The notes: generated by a model not told the origin, from the sequence alone. A DNA stretch of 7,692 nt from Candidatus Bathyarchaeota archaeon (GCA_030589055.1 JAUUWK010000045.1:1-7692), one strand, 5' to 3'; shown: positions 1 through 6,042, counted from the stretch's first letter. Numbers and translations: made by a program.

Positions 1-15
1 ATATGCTGAAGTACT

Positions 16-21
16 AAAAAA
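16..21 (-). terminator. Possible oligo-T terminator after glyS
   Basis: On the minus strand a run of six T follows the glyS stop codon by about 12 nt. Archaeal RNA polymerase ends transcription at such runs without a hairpin. The run is short and the window edge is close, so this is weak. Confidence 0.3.
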
Positions 22-32
22 GGTAACGACCT

Positions 33-1796
33 TTAACCCTCAAGGGGCTTGCCCAAATCCTCGAAATTGGCTTTCCAACGGAAATACTTGTGTAAAAGCT
101 GTGGCAATTCTTCAATTCTGCTCCTAACTTGCTTCCATGAGTCACGGTCCCGAACAGTAACTGTGTTATCCTCCAATGTTTTATAATCTACGGTCACCCC
201 TAAAGGTATACCGATTTCGTCTGCTCGAGCGTATCGTCTGCCGATAGAACCGGCTTCATCATACTCTACCATGAAACCTTCGTTAAGCAATGTCTTATAA
301 ACTTGCAATGCCTTTCCCGGCAAGCCATCCTTACTCACTAGGGGATAAACGCCAACCTGTATTGGGGCTATGTCCCTTGGAAGGCTCAATATTGCTCTGT
401 CATCCTTGACGCGGTAAGCGTACTCGAGAGCTACATAAACCATTCTGTCTGAGCCGAAACTTGGTTCAACAACATATGGAATAAACCGCCTTCCACGCTC
501 CTTAACCTTCTGACGTGTGATTTCCACGTATTCTGGCAGAACCTTGTATTTCCCCAGCATATAATAACCGTTTTTCTCAATGGAAACGTCAACTTCCTCT
601 GGATCAGCTTCAGAAAGTAGCCCCACAATCTTTGCAGCCTCTTCCTTGAAAACTGGTCCAAGCTTAGCCATTAAAGGCTTCACAACTGCCTGTTCCCTCT
701 CAACTGGTTTTTCATGCTCTTTAAAGACACGCATGTCCACGCCACTGAACTCCATGTGCCTCTTCAAATCATAATCCGTCCGGTAGGCGTGACCAGAAAC
801 CTCAACCCAACCCCAACGTTCAACATAAATCTCTTGGTCGAAGCTTTGAAGAGCATAGTGCGCTTTCTCCCATGGAAGTTTTTCGATGAAACGTTGTTTT
901 TCAGCTGGCACTCCTAGACCGACCAACAATTTCTTGGCTAACGCCATAAAAACTGCTTGCCACTCAACCTTGATGTAACCTTTCTCTAAGGCTTCGTTCA
1001 CTGTAACCTCGATAATTTCTTCTGAGCCACGCAGTTTATTTTCAGCTAAAAGCAATCGCAATGTCTCGTTCTCAAAGTCTATCAATAAGAAACAGTTTGG
1101 CTCTTCGGGGTCAAAAAAGAACTCAAGATCTATTATGGTGAATTCCCTGGATCTTATTAGTCCTTGCCGGGGTGAGATTTCATTTCTTAGAACGTGACCT
1201 ATTTGTATGACGCCGAAGGGAAGTTTCTCCCTTGCCATTTCATATAGACGCCTAAATTCTACGAATATTCCTTGCGCAGCTTCAGGACGACCGTAACCAA
1301 TAGCTTCAGAATAGGGACCAATGGTGGTTTTGAACATTGTCAAGAAGTATTTGGGTTCATCGAAGATGCCTCCGCATTCCGGACAGCGAATCTCATGTTT
1401 TTCAATAGCCTCTTCAACTTCTTTTAGACTCAGCTTTTCAGCTTCTACTTCGCTAATTTTTGCAAATTCCTGGAGCAAATGATCTGCACGGAACCGCCTT
1501 TTACATTTTAGACATTCAACCATAGGTTCTTTGAAATGGTCCACGTGACCTGAGGCTTCAAAAACCTTGCTTGGCGCGATTATCGGAGATTCTATTTCTA
1601 AGATTCCAAGCTTGTTTACAAATAGCTCTCTCACCTTTTTTTCAATGTTCTGCTTTAACTTGGCGCCTAGAAAACCATAGGTCACAAAGCCGCTTACGCC
1701 TCCGTATATTTCGTAGGACTTCCAAAAGAAGCCTCGTCGGCGTGCTAGCTCGTTTATTATTGTGAACTTGTCACGAGTTTTGGCTTCGTCTACCAA
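33..1796 (-). CDS. glyS: Glycyl-tRNA synthetase, archaeal/eukaryal type, class II
   Basis: Cytoplasmic enzyme that charges tRNA-Gly with glycine using ATP. The 587-residue product is full length for archaeal members. Near the N-terminus is FEIYGG-like SYEIYGGVSGF (27-37), then motif 1 (about 44-75). Two Cys pairs, CLKC (95-98) and CPEC (138-141), look like a zinc-binding insertion. Motif 2 has RNEISPRQGLIRSREFT (204-220) and motif 3 has EPSFGSDR (444-451). A C-terminal anticodon-binding domain spans about 474-575. The start is TTG at 1796: an in-frame TGA lies only two codons upstream and the next Met is residue 92, so a non-ATG start is forced. There is no clear Shine-Dalgarno; a TATA box lies about 50 bp upstream. 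One oddity is Asp223 where, from memory, the human enzyme has glycine-binding Glu296. It ends with TAA. Identification is very secure. Confidence 0.97.
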   Translation of the reverse strand: MVDEAKTRDKFTIINELARRRGFFWKSYEIYGGVSGFVTYGFLGAKLKQNIEKKVRELFVNKLGILEIESPIIAPSKVFEASGHVDHFKEPMVECLKCKRRFRADHLLQEFAKISEVEAEKLSLKEVEEAIEKHEIRCPECGGIFDEPKYFLTMFKTTIGPYSEAIGYGRPEAAQGIFVEFRRLYEMAREKLPFGVIQIGHVLRNEISPRQGLIRSREFTIIDLEFFFDPEEPNCFLLIDFENETLRLLLAENKLRGSEEIIEVTVNEALEKGYIKVEWQAVFMALAKKLLVGLGVPAEKQRFIEKLPWEKAHYALQSFDQEIYVERWGWVEVSGHAYRTDYDLKRHMEFSGVDMRVFKEHEKPVEREQAVVKPLMAKLGPVFKEEAAKIVGLLSEADPEEVDVSIEKNGYYMLGKYKVLPEYVEITRQKVKERGRRFIPYVVEPSFGSDRMVYVALEYAYRVKDDRAILSLPRDIAPIQVGVYPLVSKDGLPGKALQVYKTLLNEGFMVEYDEAGSIGRRYARADEIGIPLGVTVDYKTLEDNTVTVRDRDSWKQVRSRIEELPQLLHKYFRWKANFEDLGKPLEG

Positions 1797-1801
1797 TCTT
1801 G

Positions 1802-1816
1802 TTCAGCTTTTCTGAA
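1802..1816 (-). other. Small hairpin in the glyS leader
   Basis: On the minus strand TTCAG, a five-base loop AAAAG, and CTGAA form a perfect 5-bp stem. Five nucleotides separate it from the TTG start codon, where the ribosome would bind. No Shine-Dalgarno is visible nearby. The stem is weak, so a regulatory role is only a possibility. Confidence 0.3.
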
Positions 1817-1846
1817 TTGAATGTCCAGAGATTTTAAGGGCTTATT

Positions 1847-1855
1847 TAATATAAA
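1847..1855 (-). promoter_or_regulatory. TATA box for glyS
   Basis: The minus strand reads TTTATATTA here, preceded by an A-rich stretch resembling a BRE. The expected start of transcription is about 25 bp downstream, near 1825, leaving a leader of roughly 30 nt before the TTG at 1796. The leader contains a small hairpin. Confidence 0.6.
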
Positions 1856-1985
1856 GTATTCTTTCTTACAAATGAATCTGGCATTTTTACTTTTCGTTTC
1901 TTGAAAGTTTCTATAATAAACATCTGCAACACATTCTCATACTTAGAAATGGAGAGCGTAGGGAGCAAAATAGTCTGCATTTTCC

Positions 1986-2016
1986 TAATAAATCTTATTA
2001 AGATAACTTAGATAAC
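1986..2016 (+). promoter_or_regulatory. Probable promoter region of the DUF3795 gene
   Basis: An AT-rich inverted repeat, TAATAA-ATC-TTATTA (1986-2000), is followed at once by a direct repeat of GATAAC (2002-2007 and 2011-2016). TTATTAAG inside it could act as a TATA box, placing the transcription start near 2024 and a leader of about 15 nt before the ATG at 2040. The TATA match is only fair. Confidence 0.35.
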
Positions 2017-2039
2017 GAGTAGCTTGGGGAATCTTGAAA

Positions 2040-2474
2040 ATGAGTGATTATGAGAAAGAAAGTGAACTTGTTGCTTATTGCGGTATTTATTGTCGGTTAT
2101 GTGACTATTATACTGGGAGAATTAGAGATTCAGCTAGGAATTTACTGGAGATTGTTAAGAGTCATGGTGAGCTTAAGCTTTTTGCTGATACTGCTGAGGC
2201 TTTTGATTTTGAAAATTTTGTTAAAGGTTTAGAATGGATTTCTGATGAGATTTCCCCTTGTGTTGGTGGTTGTAGGAGCGGTGGGGGTTGGGGTGACTGT
2301 CCTTTACGTAAATGTTGTATTGAAAAAGGTGTTAAGTTCTGTTACGAATGTAATGATTTTTCCTGCGAAACCTTGAAGAACTTTCCTAAACGTGTTGACG
2401 AACTAGATGAAATTAAGAAAATAGGGCTGGAAAGCTGGATTAAACAAAAGTTGGATCAAACTTTGGTTCAATGA
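2040..2474 (+). CDS. DUF3795 family cysteine-rich protein
   Basis: This 144-residue protein has the DUF3795 layout: an N-terminal AYCGIYCRLCDYY motif (Cys14, 18, 21 from the ATG), a central helical part, then a dense cysteine cluster with CVGGC, a Gly-rich SGGGWGDC turn, RKCC, and CYECNDFSC, ending in a charged helical tail. The regular Cys spacing suggests zinc or iron-sulfur binding. The family's biochemical role is unknown; members are common in archaea and anaerobic bacteria. There is no signal peptide or membrane segment, so it is cytoplasmic. I chose ATG 2040, about 9 nt after GGGGA; TTG 2034 in the same frame would add two residues but sits too near that site. It ends with TGA, 35 nt before the DUF917 gene, so the two may be co-transcribed. 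Confidence 0.85.
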   Translation: MSDYEKESELVAYCGIYCRLCDYYTGRIRDSARNLLEIVKSHGELKLFADTAEAFDFENFVKGLEWISDEISPCVGGCRSGGGWGDCPLRKCCIEKGVKFCYECNDFSCETLKNFPKRVDELDEIKKIGLESWIKQKLDQTLVQ

Positions 2475-2477
2475 TAA

Positions 2478-2483
2478 TTTTTT
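2478..2483 (+). terminator. Possible weak oligo-T terminator after the DUF3795 gene
   Basis: Six T follow the TGA of the DUF3795 gene by three bases. The next gene starts about 27 nt later, so the run may attenuate rather than stop transcription. No strong TATA box lies between the genes. Confidence 0.25.
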
Positions 2484-2498
2484 GGGTCATCAAGGGTT

Positions 2499-2504
2499 GG
2501 TGAT
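2499..2504 (+). promoter_or_regulatory. Ribosome binding site that favours a CTG start for the DUF917 gene
   Basis: GGTGAT matches six bases of the ideal archaeal Shine-Dalgarno (GGAGGTGAT). It lies five nucleotides before CTG at 2510, and no such site precedes the TTG at 2534. The codons after the CTG read RTLSRQDLLDL, which resembles the usual DUF917 N-terminus. A competing reading is that TTTAAAC (2504-2510) is a TATA box giving a leaderless message that starts near TTG 2534. Confidence 0.5.
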
Positions 2505-2509
2505 TTAAA

Positions 2510-3082
2510 CTGAGAACTCTAAGCCGTCAAGATTTGTTGGATTTGGTTGATGGCGCAGCGATTTTCTCTGCTGGGGGAGGAGGCGACCCAGAAGTAGGCT
2601 GCAGAATAGTGGATGAGCTGGCTTCTAGAGGCTATACCGTTAGGCTTGTAGCTCCTTCTGAAGTGCCTGATAATGCGAAGATCGTTAATTTTGCATGTGT
2701 AGGTGCAACGACTACGGTTGGATATGATGCTGATGCCGCGGCTACGGCTTTAAGGATTTTAGAGGAGTATGCAGGTTTTTCTGCGTATGCCATAATTCCT
2801 GTCGAGCTAGGTGGCTTTAACACTCTAGCGGCGGTTGATGTTGCTGCAAGATGTGGTATTCCAGTTGTGGATGCTGACGGGGCTGGCAGGTCTGTTCCAG
2901 AAGTTCATTTAAAAGTTTACACAATTGACGGTATACCTTTAACTCCTATGGTTGTTGCAGACCTACACGCGAAAAACATAGTTATTGCCAAAGAAACTGT
3001 GGATTCGAAGGCTGCTGAAAGGATTGCTCGTGTTCTTGCCGCTGAATGGAATCACAGCGCTTACACGGCTAGAAGAATTTAG
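2510..3082 (+). CDS. DUF917 / S-methylthiohydantoin desulfurase-like protein, N-terminal half, ended by in-frame TAG
   Basis: The product carries the N-terminal domain of the DUF917 family (now S-Me-THD, related to hydantoin-metabolising enzymes). Counting from CTG 2510 it has 190 residues, with GGGGDP (22-27), a VELGG segment (98-102) and DADGAGRSVPE (121-131), all family hallmarks. Normal members are about 350-365 residues in one chain. Here the frame meets TAG at 3080-3082, yet continues in the same frame into the missing C-terminal half; read through it, the protein would have 357 residues, the normal length. The start is probably CTG 2510 (Shine-Dalgarno at 2499-2504, family-like N-terminus); TTG 2534 is the conservative alternative. 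It lies 35 nt after the DUF3795 gene. Substrate is unknown. The family call is firm; whether a working protein is made is not. Confidence 0.8.
   Translation: MRTLSRQDLLDLVDGAAIFSAGGGGDPEVGCRIVDELASRGYTVRLVAPSEVPDNAKIVNFACVGATTTVGYDADAAATALRILEEYAGFSAYAIIPVELGGFNTLAAVDVAARCGIPVVDADGAGRSVPEVHLKVYTIDGIPLTPMVVADLHAKNIVIAKETVDSKAAERIARVLAAEWNHSAYTARRI
3080..3082 (+). other. In-frame amber codon inside an otherwise intact DUF917 gene
   Basis: The codons run ARRI, TAG, TGAQVK. From memory, family members read about P-M-T-G-A-Q-L/V-K at this place, so the stop replaces one residue of a conserved motif with no gap or frame change. It is near the border of the N- and C-terminal domains. It may be a nonsense mutation, an assembly error, or a codon read as an amino acid. 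Confidence 0.8.
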
Positions 3083-3094
3083 ACAGGCGCTCAA

Positions 3095-3583
3095 GTGAAG
3101 ACTTCGCCGATTCAACTTAGTTTGTCAAAGTGTATGCGAATCGGAGCGCTGCTGAGAAAAACTGTTGATCCCATAAAGGCTGTCTTGAAGGAGACCGGTG
3201 GCTTTAAGCTTTTTGAAGGTTTTGTAGATTATGCTGAGTGTGAAACCGAGGCTGGCTTCACAGTTGTTAACGTAAAACTTCGTGGAAAACACAAGTGTGC
3301 AGATAGTATTTTGGAATTTAAAGCGAAAAACGAAGTGCTCGTCGCTTATAGAGATGAAAAGCTAGCTGCAATCGCTCCGGATATCATCACTCCTGTAAAT
3401 CCAGAAACGGGGAAATGCATAACAGCAGAAAAAATTGAGAAAGGCAGTAAACTAGCGGTTTTAGGTTTACCAGCACCACAGAAATGGAGAACTAGCAAAG
3501 GATTAGGACTATGGAAGGATGTTCTTCAAAGGTCAAAGATACTGGAAGACTATGTAGCCATAGAACGGTTAGCGCTGATCTAG
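3095..3583 (+). CDS. DUF917 / S-methylthiohydantoin desulfurase-like protein, C-terminal half
   Basis: This is the C-terminal domain of the DUF917 protein whose N-terminal half ends 12 nt upstream in the same reading frame. The 162 residues from GTG 3095 follow the family pattern: DPIKAVLKETGGFKLFEG (22-39), a beta-rich middle with DIITPVNPETG (96-106), VLGLPAPQKWRT (126-137) near the end, and a final DYVAIE that resembles the usual C-terminus. GTG 3095 is the first start codon after the TAG, but it has no Shine-Dalgarno and would drop the conserved TGAQ just before it, so independent translation looks poor. Reinitiation after the TAG, read-through from 2510, or a dead gene are the options. 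It ends with TAG at 3581, followed by a T8 run. Confidence 0.75.
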   Translation: MKTSPIQLSLSKCMRIGALLRKTVDPIKAVLKETGGFKLFEGFVDYAECETEAGFTVVNVKLRGKHKCADSILEFKAKNEVLVAYRDEKLAAIAPDIITPVNPETGKCITAEKIEKGSKLAVLGLPAPQKWRTSKGLGLWKDVLQRSKILEDYVAIERLALI

Positions 3584-3598
3584 AAGTTCAGTCAACGA

Positions 3599-3606
3599 TT
3601 TTTTTT
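3599..3606 (+). terminator. Oligo-T terminator after the DUF917 gene
   Basis: Eight consecutive T begin 16 nt after the DUF917 stop and lie upstream of a strong new promoter. This is the usual form of archaeal factor-independent termination, and it marks the end of the DUF3795-DUF917 unit. Confidence 0.6.
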
Positions 3607-3640
3607 AACCAATAGAATTCTAGCCATTAGTCAGCATAGC

Positions 3641-3654
3641 ACTTTATATAAAGT
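3641..3654 (+). promoter_or_regulatory. Strong palindromic TATA box for inositol-3-phosphate synthase
   Basis: ACTTTATATAAAGT is a near-ideal archaeal TATA element and a perfect 14-bp palindrome. The expected transcription start is about 25 bp downstream, near 3673, giving a leader of about 10 nt to GTG 3683 or 31 nt to ATG 3704. Confidence 0.75.
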
Positions 3655-3682
3655 AAGCGTAGAATAAGGAAAAGTCTGTAAG

Positions 3683-4762
3683 GTGTCAGAAACTTTGTCA
3701 ATAATGAAAGTAGCTCTAGTAGGTGTTGGGAACTGCACGTCTGCTTTTGTTCAGGGTTTGCATTATTATAATAATTTTGAAAGAGAGGAAGAATGCGTTG
3801 GACTACGCAATCTATTTCTCGGCGGCTTCCACCCAAGAGAAATTCATATAGTTGCAGCCTTTGACGTTGACAGCCGAAAAGTTGGGAAGGACTTGTCTGA
3901 AGCCATTTTTGCATCGCCAAACGACACATTGAAACTTGTTGATATTCCACAAACTAACGTCACGGTGCATAAAGGTCCAGTTTTAGACGGAATAGGCGAA
4001 TACACAAAAAATGTCGTGCAAGTAAGCAATTTGCCTGAAGTAAACGTTGCAGATGTATTAAAAGAAACGGATTCAGAAATCGTGGTTAATTTGCTTCCAA
4101 GCGGAGCTGTAAAGGCCTCTCGATGGTATGCTGAGCAGGCGTTGATTGCTGAGTGCGCCTTTGTTAACGCCACGCCAGTTTTTATTGCAAGCGATGCAGC
4201 ATGGGCTAAACGTTTCGAGGAAGCTGAACTGCCACTTGTAGGCGACGACCTGATTGACCAAGTGGGCGCAACGACTCTGCATAAGACTTTGCTAAAGCTG
4301 CTTTCGATGCATGGAGTTCGCATAACTGAAACCTATCAGCTTGATGTTGGCGGGGGCACAGAATCCTTAGAAACGCTGGAACGAACAAGAGATGTTAAAC
4401 GGATTGTCAAGACAAAATCTGTTGAAGCAGCCTTGCCATATAAGGCTAATGTGGTTGCAGGCTCCACAGACTACGTTGATTTTCTGCAGAACCGACGTGA
4501 CAGCTACTTCTGGATTAAAGGATTATACTTCTGTAAGGTGCCGATGCAAATAGATCTGAGACTCTCAACTGTAGACGCTCCAAACGCTGGCTCCGCCCTA
4601 CTCGATGTAATAAGAGCTGTAAAAGTTGCCTTAAATAAAAAGCTGAAAGGAGTAATACAGCCGATTTCCGCGTATGCATTTAAACATCCACCACAGCTAG
4701 TGCCAATTGAAACTGCTGAACAAATGTTCGCTGACTTCATAAGGAGAAACTCTGGGAGTTAG
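3683..4762 (+). CDS. ino1: Inositol-3-phosphate synthase (myo-inositol-1-phosphate synthase)
   Basis: NAD-dependent cytoplasmic enzyme that turns glucose-6-phosphate into 1D-myo-inositol 3-phosphate, the precursor of archaetidylinositol lipids and some compatible solutes. The 359-residue product aligns along its length with the Mycobacterium tuberculosis-type Ino1 as I recall it: the Rossmann motif VALVGVGNCTSAFVQG (10-25), AAFDVDSRKVGKDLSEAIFA (58-77), LDGIGEY (101-107), PVFIASD (165-171), VGDDLIDQVGATTLH (186-200), LDVGGGTESLETLER (220-234), and the Asn/Ser-rich substrate segment DAPNAGSALLDVIRA (298-312). The start is GTG 3683, close behind the promoter; ATG 3704, just before the Rossmann strand, is an alternative. 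It ends with TAG and overlaps by 26 bp the convergent isomerase gene, whose product can supply its substrate. Confidence 0.95.
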   Translation: MSETLSIMKVALVGVGNCTSAFVQGLHYYNNFEREEECVGLRNLFLGGFHPREIHIVAAFDVDSRKVGKDLSEAIFASPNDTLKLVDIPQTNVTVHKGPVLDGIGEYTKNVVQVSNLPEVNVADVLKETDSEIVVNLLPSGAVKASRWYAEQALIAECAFVNATPVFIASDAAWAKRFEEAELPLVGDDLIDQVGATTLHKTLLKLLSMHGVRITETYQLDVGGGTESLETLERTRDVKRIVKTKSVEAALPYKANVVAGSTDYVDFLQNRRDSYFWIKGLYFCKVPMQIDLRLSTVDAPNAGSALLDVIRAVKVALNKKLKGVIQPISAYAFKHPPQLVPIETAEQMFADFIRRNSGS

Positions 4763-5879
4763 GTGTCATTTTCCTACAAAGTTTTTGCAATTTGCGTGTT
4801 ATTTTCTCCTTTACCCCACTCTGCTTCATTCTTTCCTTTAACAAAACTATCGTTTTTACAGGTGTTGGGTCTACACCTCGCAATATAGCCAAATACAGGC
4901 TCGTGAGATCACCAATGTAAATAACGGATAACATCTTAGCCAACCTGCTTTCGCCAACGCTCCAAACTTCAAAAATCTTCTTTGATCCCTCACGTATCAG
5001 CTCTTCTGTAGCTTCAATTCTTTGCTGCATTTCTTCTGGTTCATCCTTATCTCGAATAAAGATTGTAGAGAAGCATTTCGCGAGTTCTTTCGCTGCTTCC
5101 CAGCCTACGATTTCGTTATGGTTAAGTTCTGGGAAAAACTCCCATTTCGCCAGAATCTTGCTGTTTTCGTTGAACTCCTGCTTGTAACGTTGCGCAACAG
5201 CACGATAGATTCCAAAGCCATAGACCACGGGAACTGTTCCATTAATTCTTGAAGCCAAGTTTTTAGAAAAATTGTCGCTAAGGGGGCTTTCAGGCAAATT
5301 CTCACTTTTGACTCGTTCCAACGTTTTCACAGCCTTAGAAATTTCAGAACTAGTATCTGAGACTAAACCGAGTTTTTCAAGGAGTACCAGCATAGGCAGA
5401 AACAGATACGGAAGGGCGGCACGTGGTTGAAGTATTCCAGAAGGTACCCGTAAATAAGAGAACTTCAGTTTCTCGGCAAACTCTAAAAGCTCACCTCCAG
5501 AGCTTATACAAAAAATCATGCAATTTCTTTTGATTGCGTCCAAAAACATGCTCAACGCTTCTTCGGTTTCACCAGAATAGCTTACAACAAACACCAGAGT
5601 TCTCTTGTCAGCATACGCAGGCAAAGAATATGCTCTGCAAACTTCAATGGGAACAGTGATTCTATCCTTTGCCCAGTCTTTCAGAAGTTCTCCACCAATC
5701 GCTGAACCACCCATGCCTGCAACGATTATTGTTTGAGGCCTAGGATAATCAATCAAAACAGCTTGAGCAAGTTTCGCTGCTTCTTGGCAATGCTTAGGGG
5801 CTTCAACACAGAAGGAAAGCATATTGCTTTTGTCGATTTTCTTAATTTTGCCAGGTTTATCCAAAATTGCTGTTGCCAA
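4737..5879 (-). CDS. Bifunctional phosphoglucose/phosphomannose isomerase
   Basis: Cytoplasmic SIS-fold enzyme that interconverts fructose-6-phosphate with glucose-6-phosphate and mannose-6-phosphate. The 380 residues hold two SIS domains. GMGGSAIGG (55-63) and SYSGET (100-105) bind the sugar phosphate, and SGILQPRAALPYL (147-159) is a family signature. By recalled alignment to the Pyrobaculum aerophilum enzyme, its catalytic Glu203, His219 and Lys298 match Glu238 (FNEN), His254 (NHNE) and Lys348, so activity is expected. About 32 residues follow Lys348, against a handful in P. aerophilum: a basic tail (KEKITRKLQKLCRK) whose end overlaps the ino1 gene. Start is TTG 5879: TGA lies two codons upstream, GTGA/AAGG just before it may bind the ribosome, and the next Met is residue 20. 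It ends with TGA. Product feeds the adjacent Ino1. Confidence 0.93.
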   Translation of the reverse strand: MATAILDKPGKIKKIDKSNMLSFCVEAPKHCQEAAKLAQAVLIDYPRPQTIIVAGMGGSAIGGELLKDWAKDRITVPIEVCRAYSLPAYADKRTLVFVVSYSGETEEALSMFLDAIKRNCMIFCISSGGELLEFAEKLKFSYLRVPSGILQPRAALPYLFLPMLVLLEKLGLVSDTSSEISKAVKTLERVKSENLPESPLSDNFSKNLASRINGTVPVVYGFGIYRAVAQRYKQEFNENSKILAKWEFFPELNHNEIVGWEAAKELAKCFSTIFIRDKDEPEEMQQRIEATEELIREGSKKIFEVWSVGESRLAKMLSVIYIGDLTSLYLAILRGVDPTPVKTIVLLKERMKQSGVKEKITRKLQKLCRKMTPNSQSFSL

Positions 5880-5927
5880 TTTCCTTCACTCTTTTCCTAT
5901 TTGGTTACAGATTTCTATGTGTTCCTA

Positions 5928-5937
5928 CCTTTTAAGC
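5928..5937 (-). promoter_or_regulatory. Probable TATA box for the isomerase gene
   Basis: The minus strand reads GCTTAAAAGG, an acceptable archaeal TATA element. Transcription would start near 5908, with a leader of about 28 nt before TTG 5879. It is divergent from, and about 35 bp away from, the HAD gene promoter. Confidence 0.45.
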
Positions 5938-5966
5938 AATAAACAGCCATGTAGATTGGGGGCGCT

Positions 5967-5975
5967 CTATAAATA
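5967..5975 (+). promoter_or_regulatory. TATA box for the HAD hydrolase gene
   Basis: CTATAAATA matches the archaeal TATA consensus. The expected transcription start is near 5997, giving a leader of about 46 nt to GTG 6043. An 11-bp palindrome sits at the predicted start of transcription. Confidence 0.55.
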
Positions 5976-5985
5976 GTGTCATTTC

Positions 5986-5996
5986 GTCTATTAGAC
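5986..5996 (+). promoter_or_regulatory. Palindrome at the predicted HAD transcription start, possible operator
   Basis: GTCTA-T-TAGAC has two perfect 5-bp arms around one base. It lies between the TATA box and the predicted start of transcription, where a repressor would block initiation. No regulator gene is nearby and the arms are short, so this is tentative. Confidence 0.3.
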
Positions 5997-6042
5997 AGTT
6001 GGCAGAGACTGCTAAACTGACTCATCCGAAGAGAGATGGCAT

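Noticed and set aside
2..127. A plus-strand open frame entering from the left edge, possibly the end of a convergent gene
   Set aside because: Most of it is antisense to the glyS 3' end, and the protein has no recognisable feature; the window edge prevents a decision.
1949..2011. A 20-codon ATG frame in the gap between glyS and the DUF3795 gene
   Set aside because: Too short, no Shine-Dalgarno, and it runs through the promoter repeats.
1797..2039. Searched for a tRNA, riboswitch or box C/D RNA in this and the other gaps (3584-3682, 5880-6042, 6745-6818)
   Set aside because: No cloverleaf, GTTCGA arm in a tRNA context, or paired C and D boxes could be found; only promoter-like elements and short repeats are present.
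2044..2232. A hydrophobic 62-residue frame, membrane-like with a basic N-terminus, in another frame inside the DUF3795 gene
   Set aside because: No ribosome binding site, it lies wholly inside a gene with clear family conservation, and its Leu/Ile/Val richness follows from T-rich codons read out of frame.
3080..3583. Genome-wide recoding of TAG to an amino acid
   Set aside because: TAG ends the DUF917 gene at a family-like C-terminus (3581) and ino1 (4760). Reading through the latter would add a tail made of the antisense strand of the isomerase gene.
3844..4323. Long antisense frame (159 codons) opposite ino1, and others opposite the SPOUT gene
   Set aside because: The sense genes are clearly conserved; the antisense frames have Ser/Cys-rich, unfamiliar translations and no start signals.
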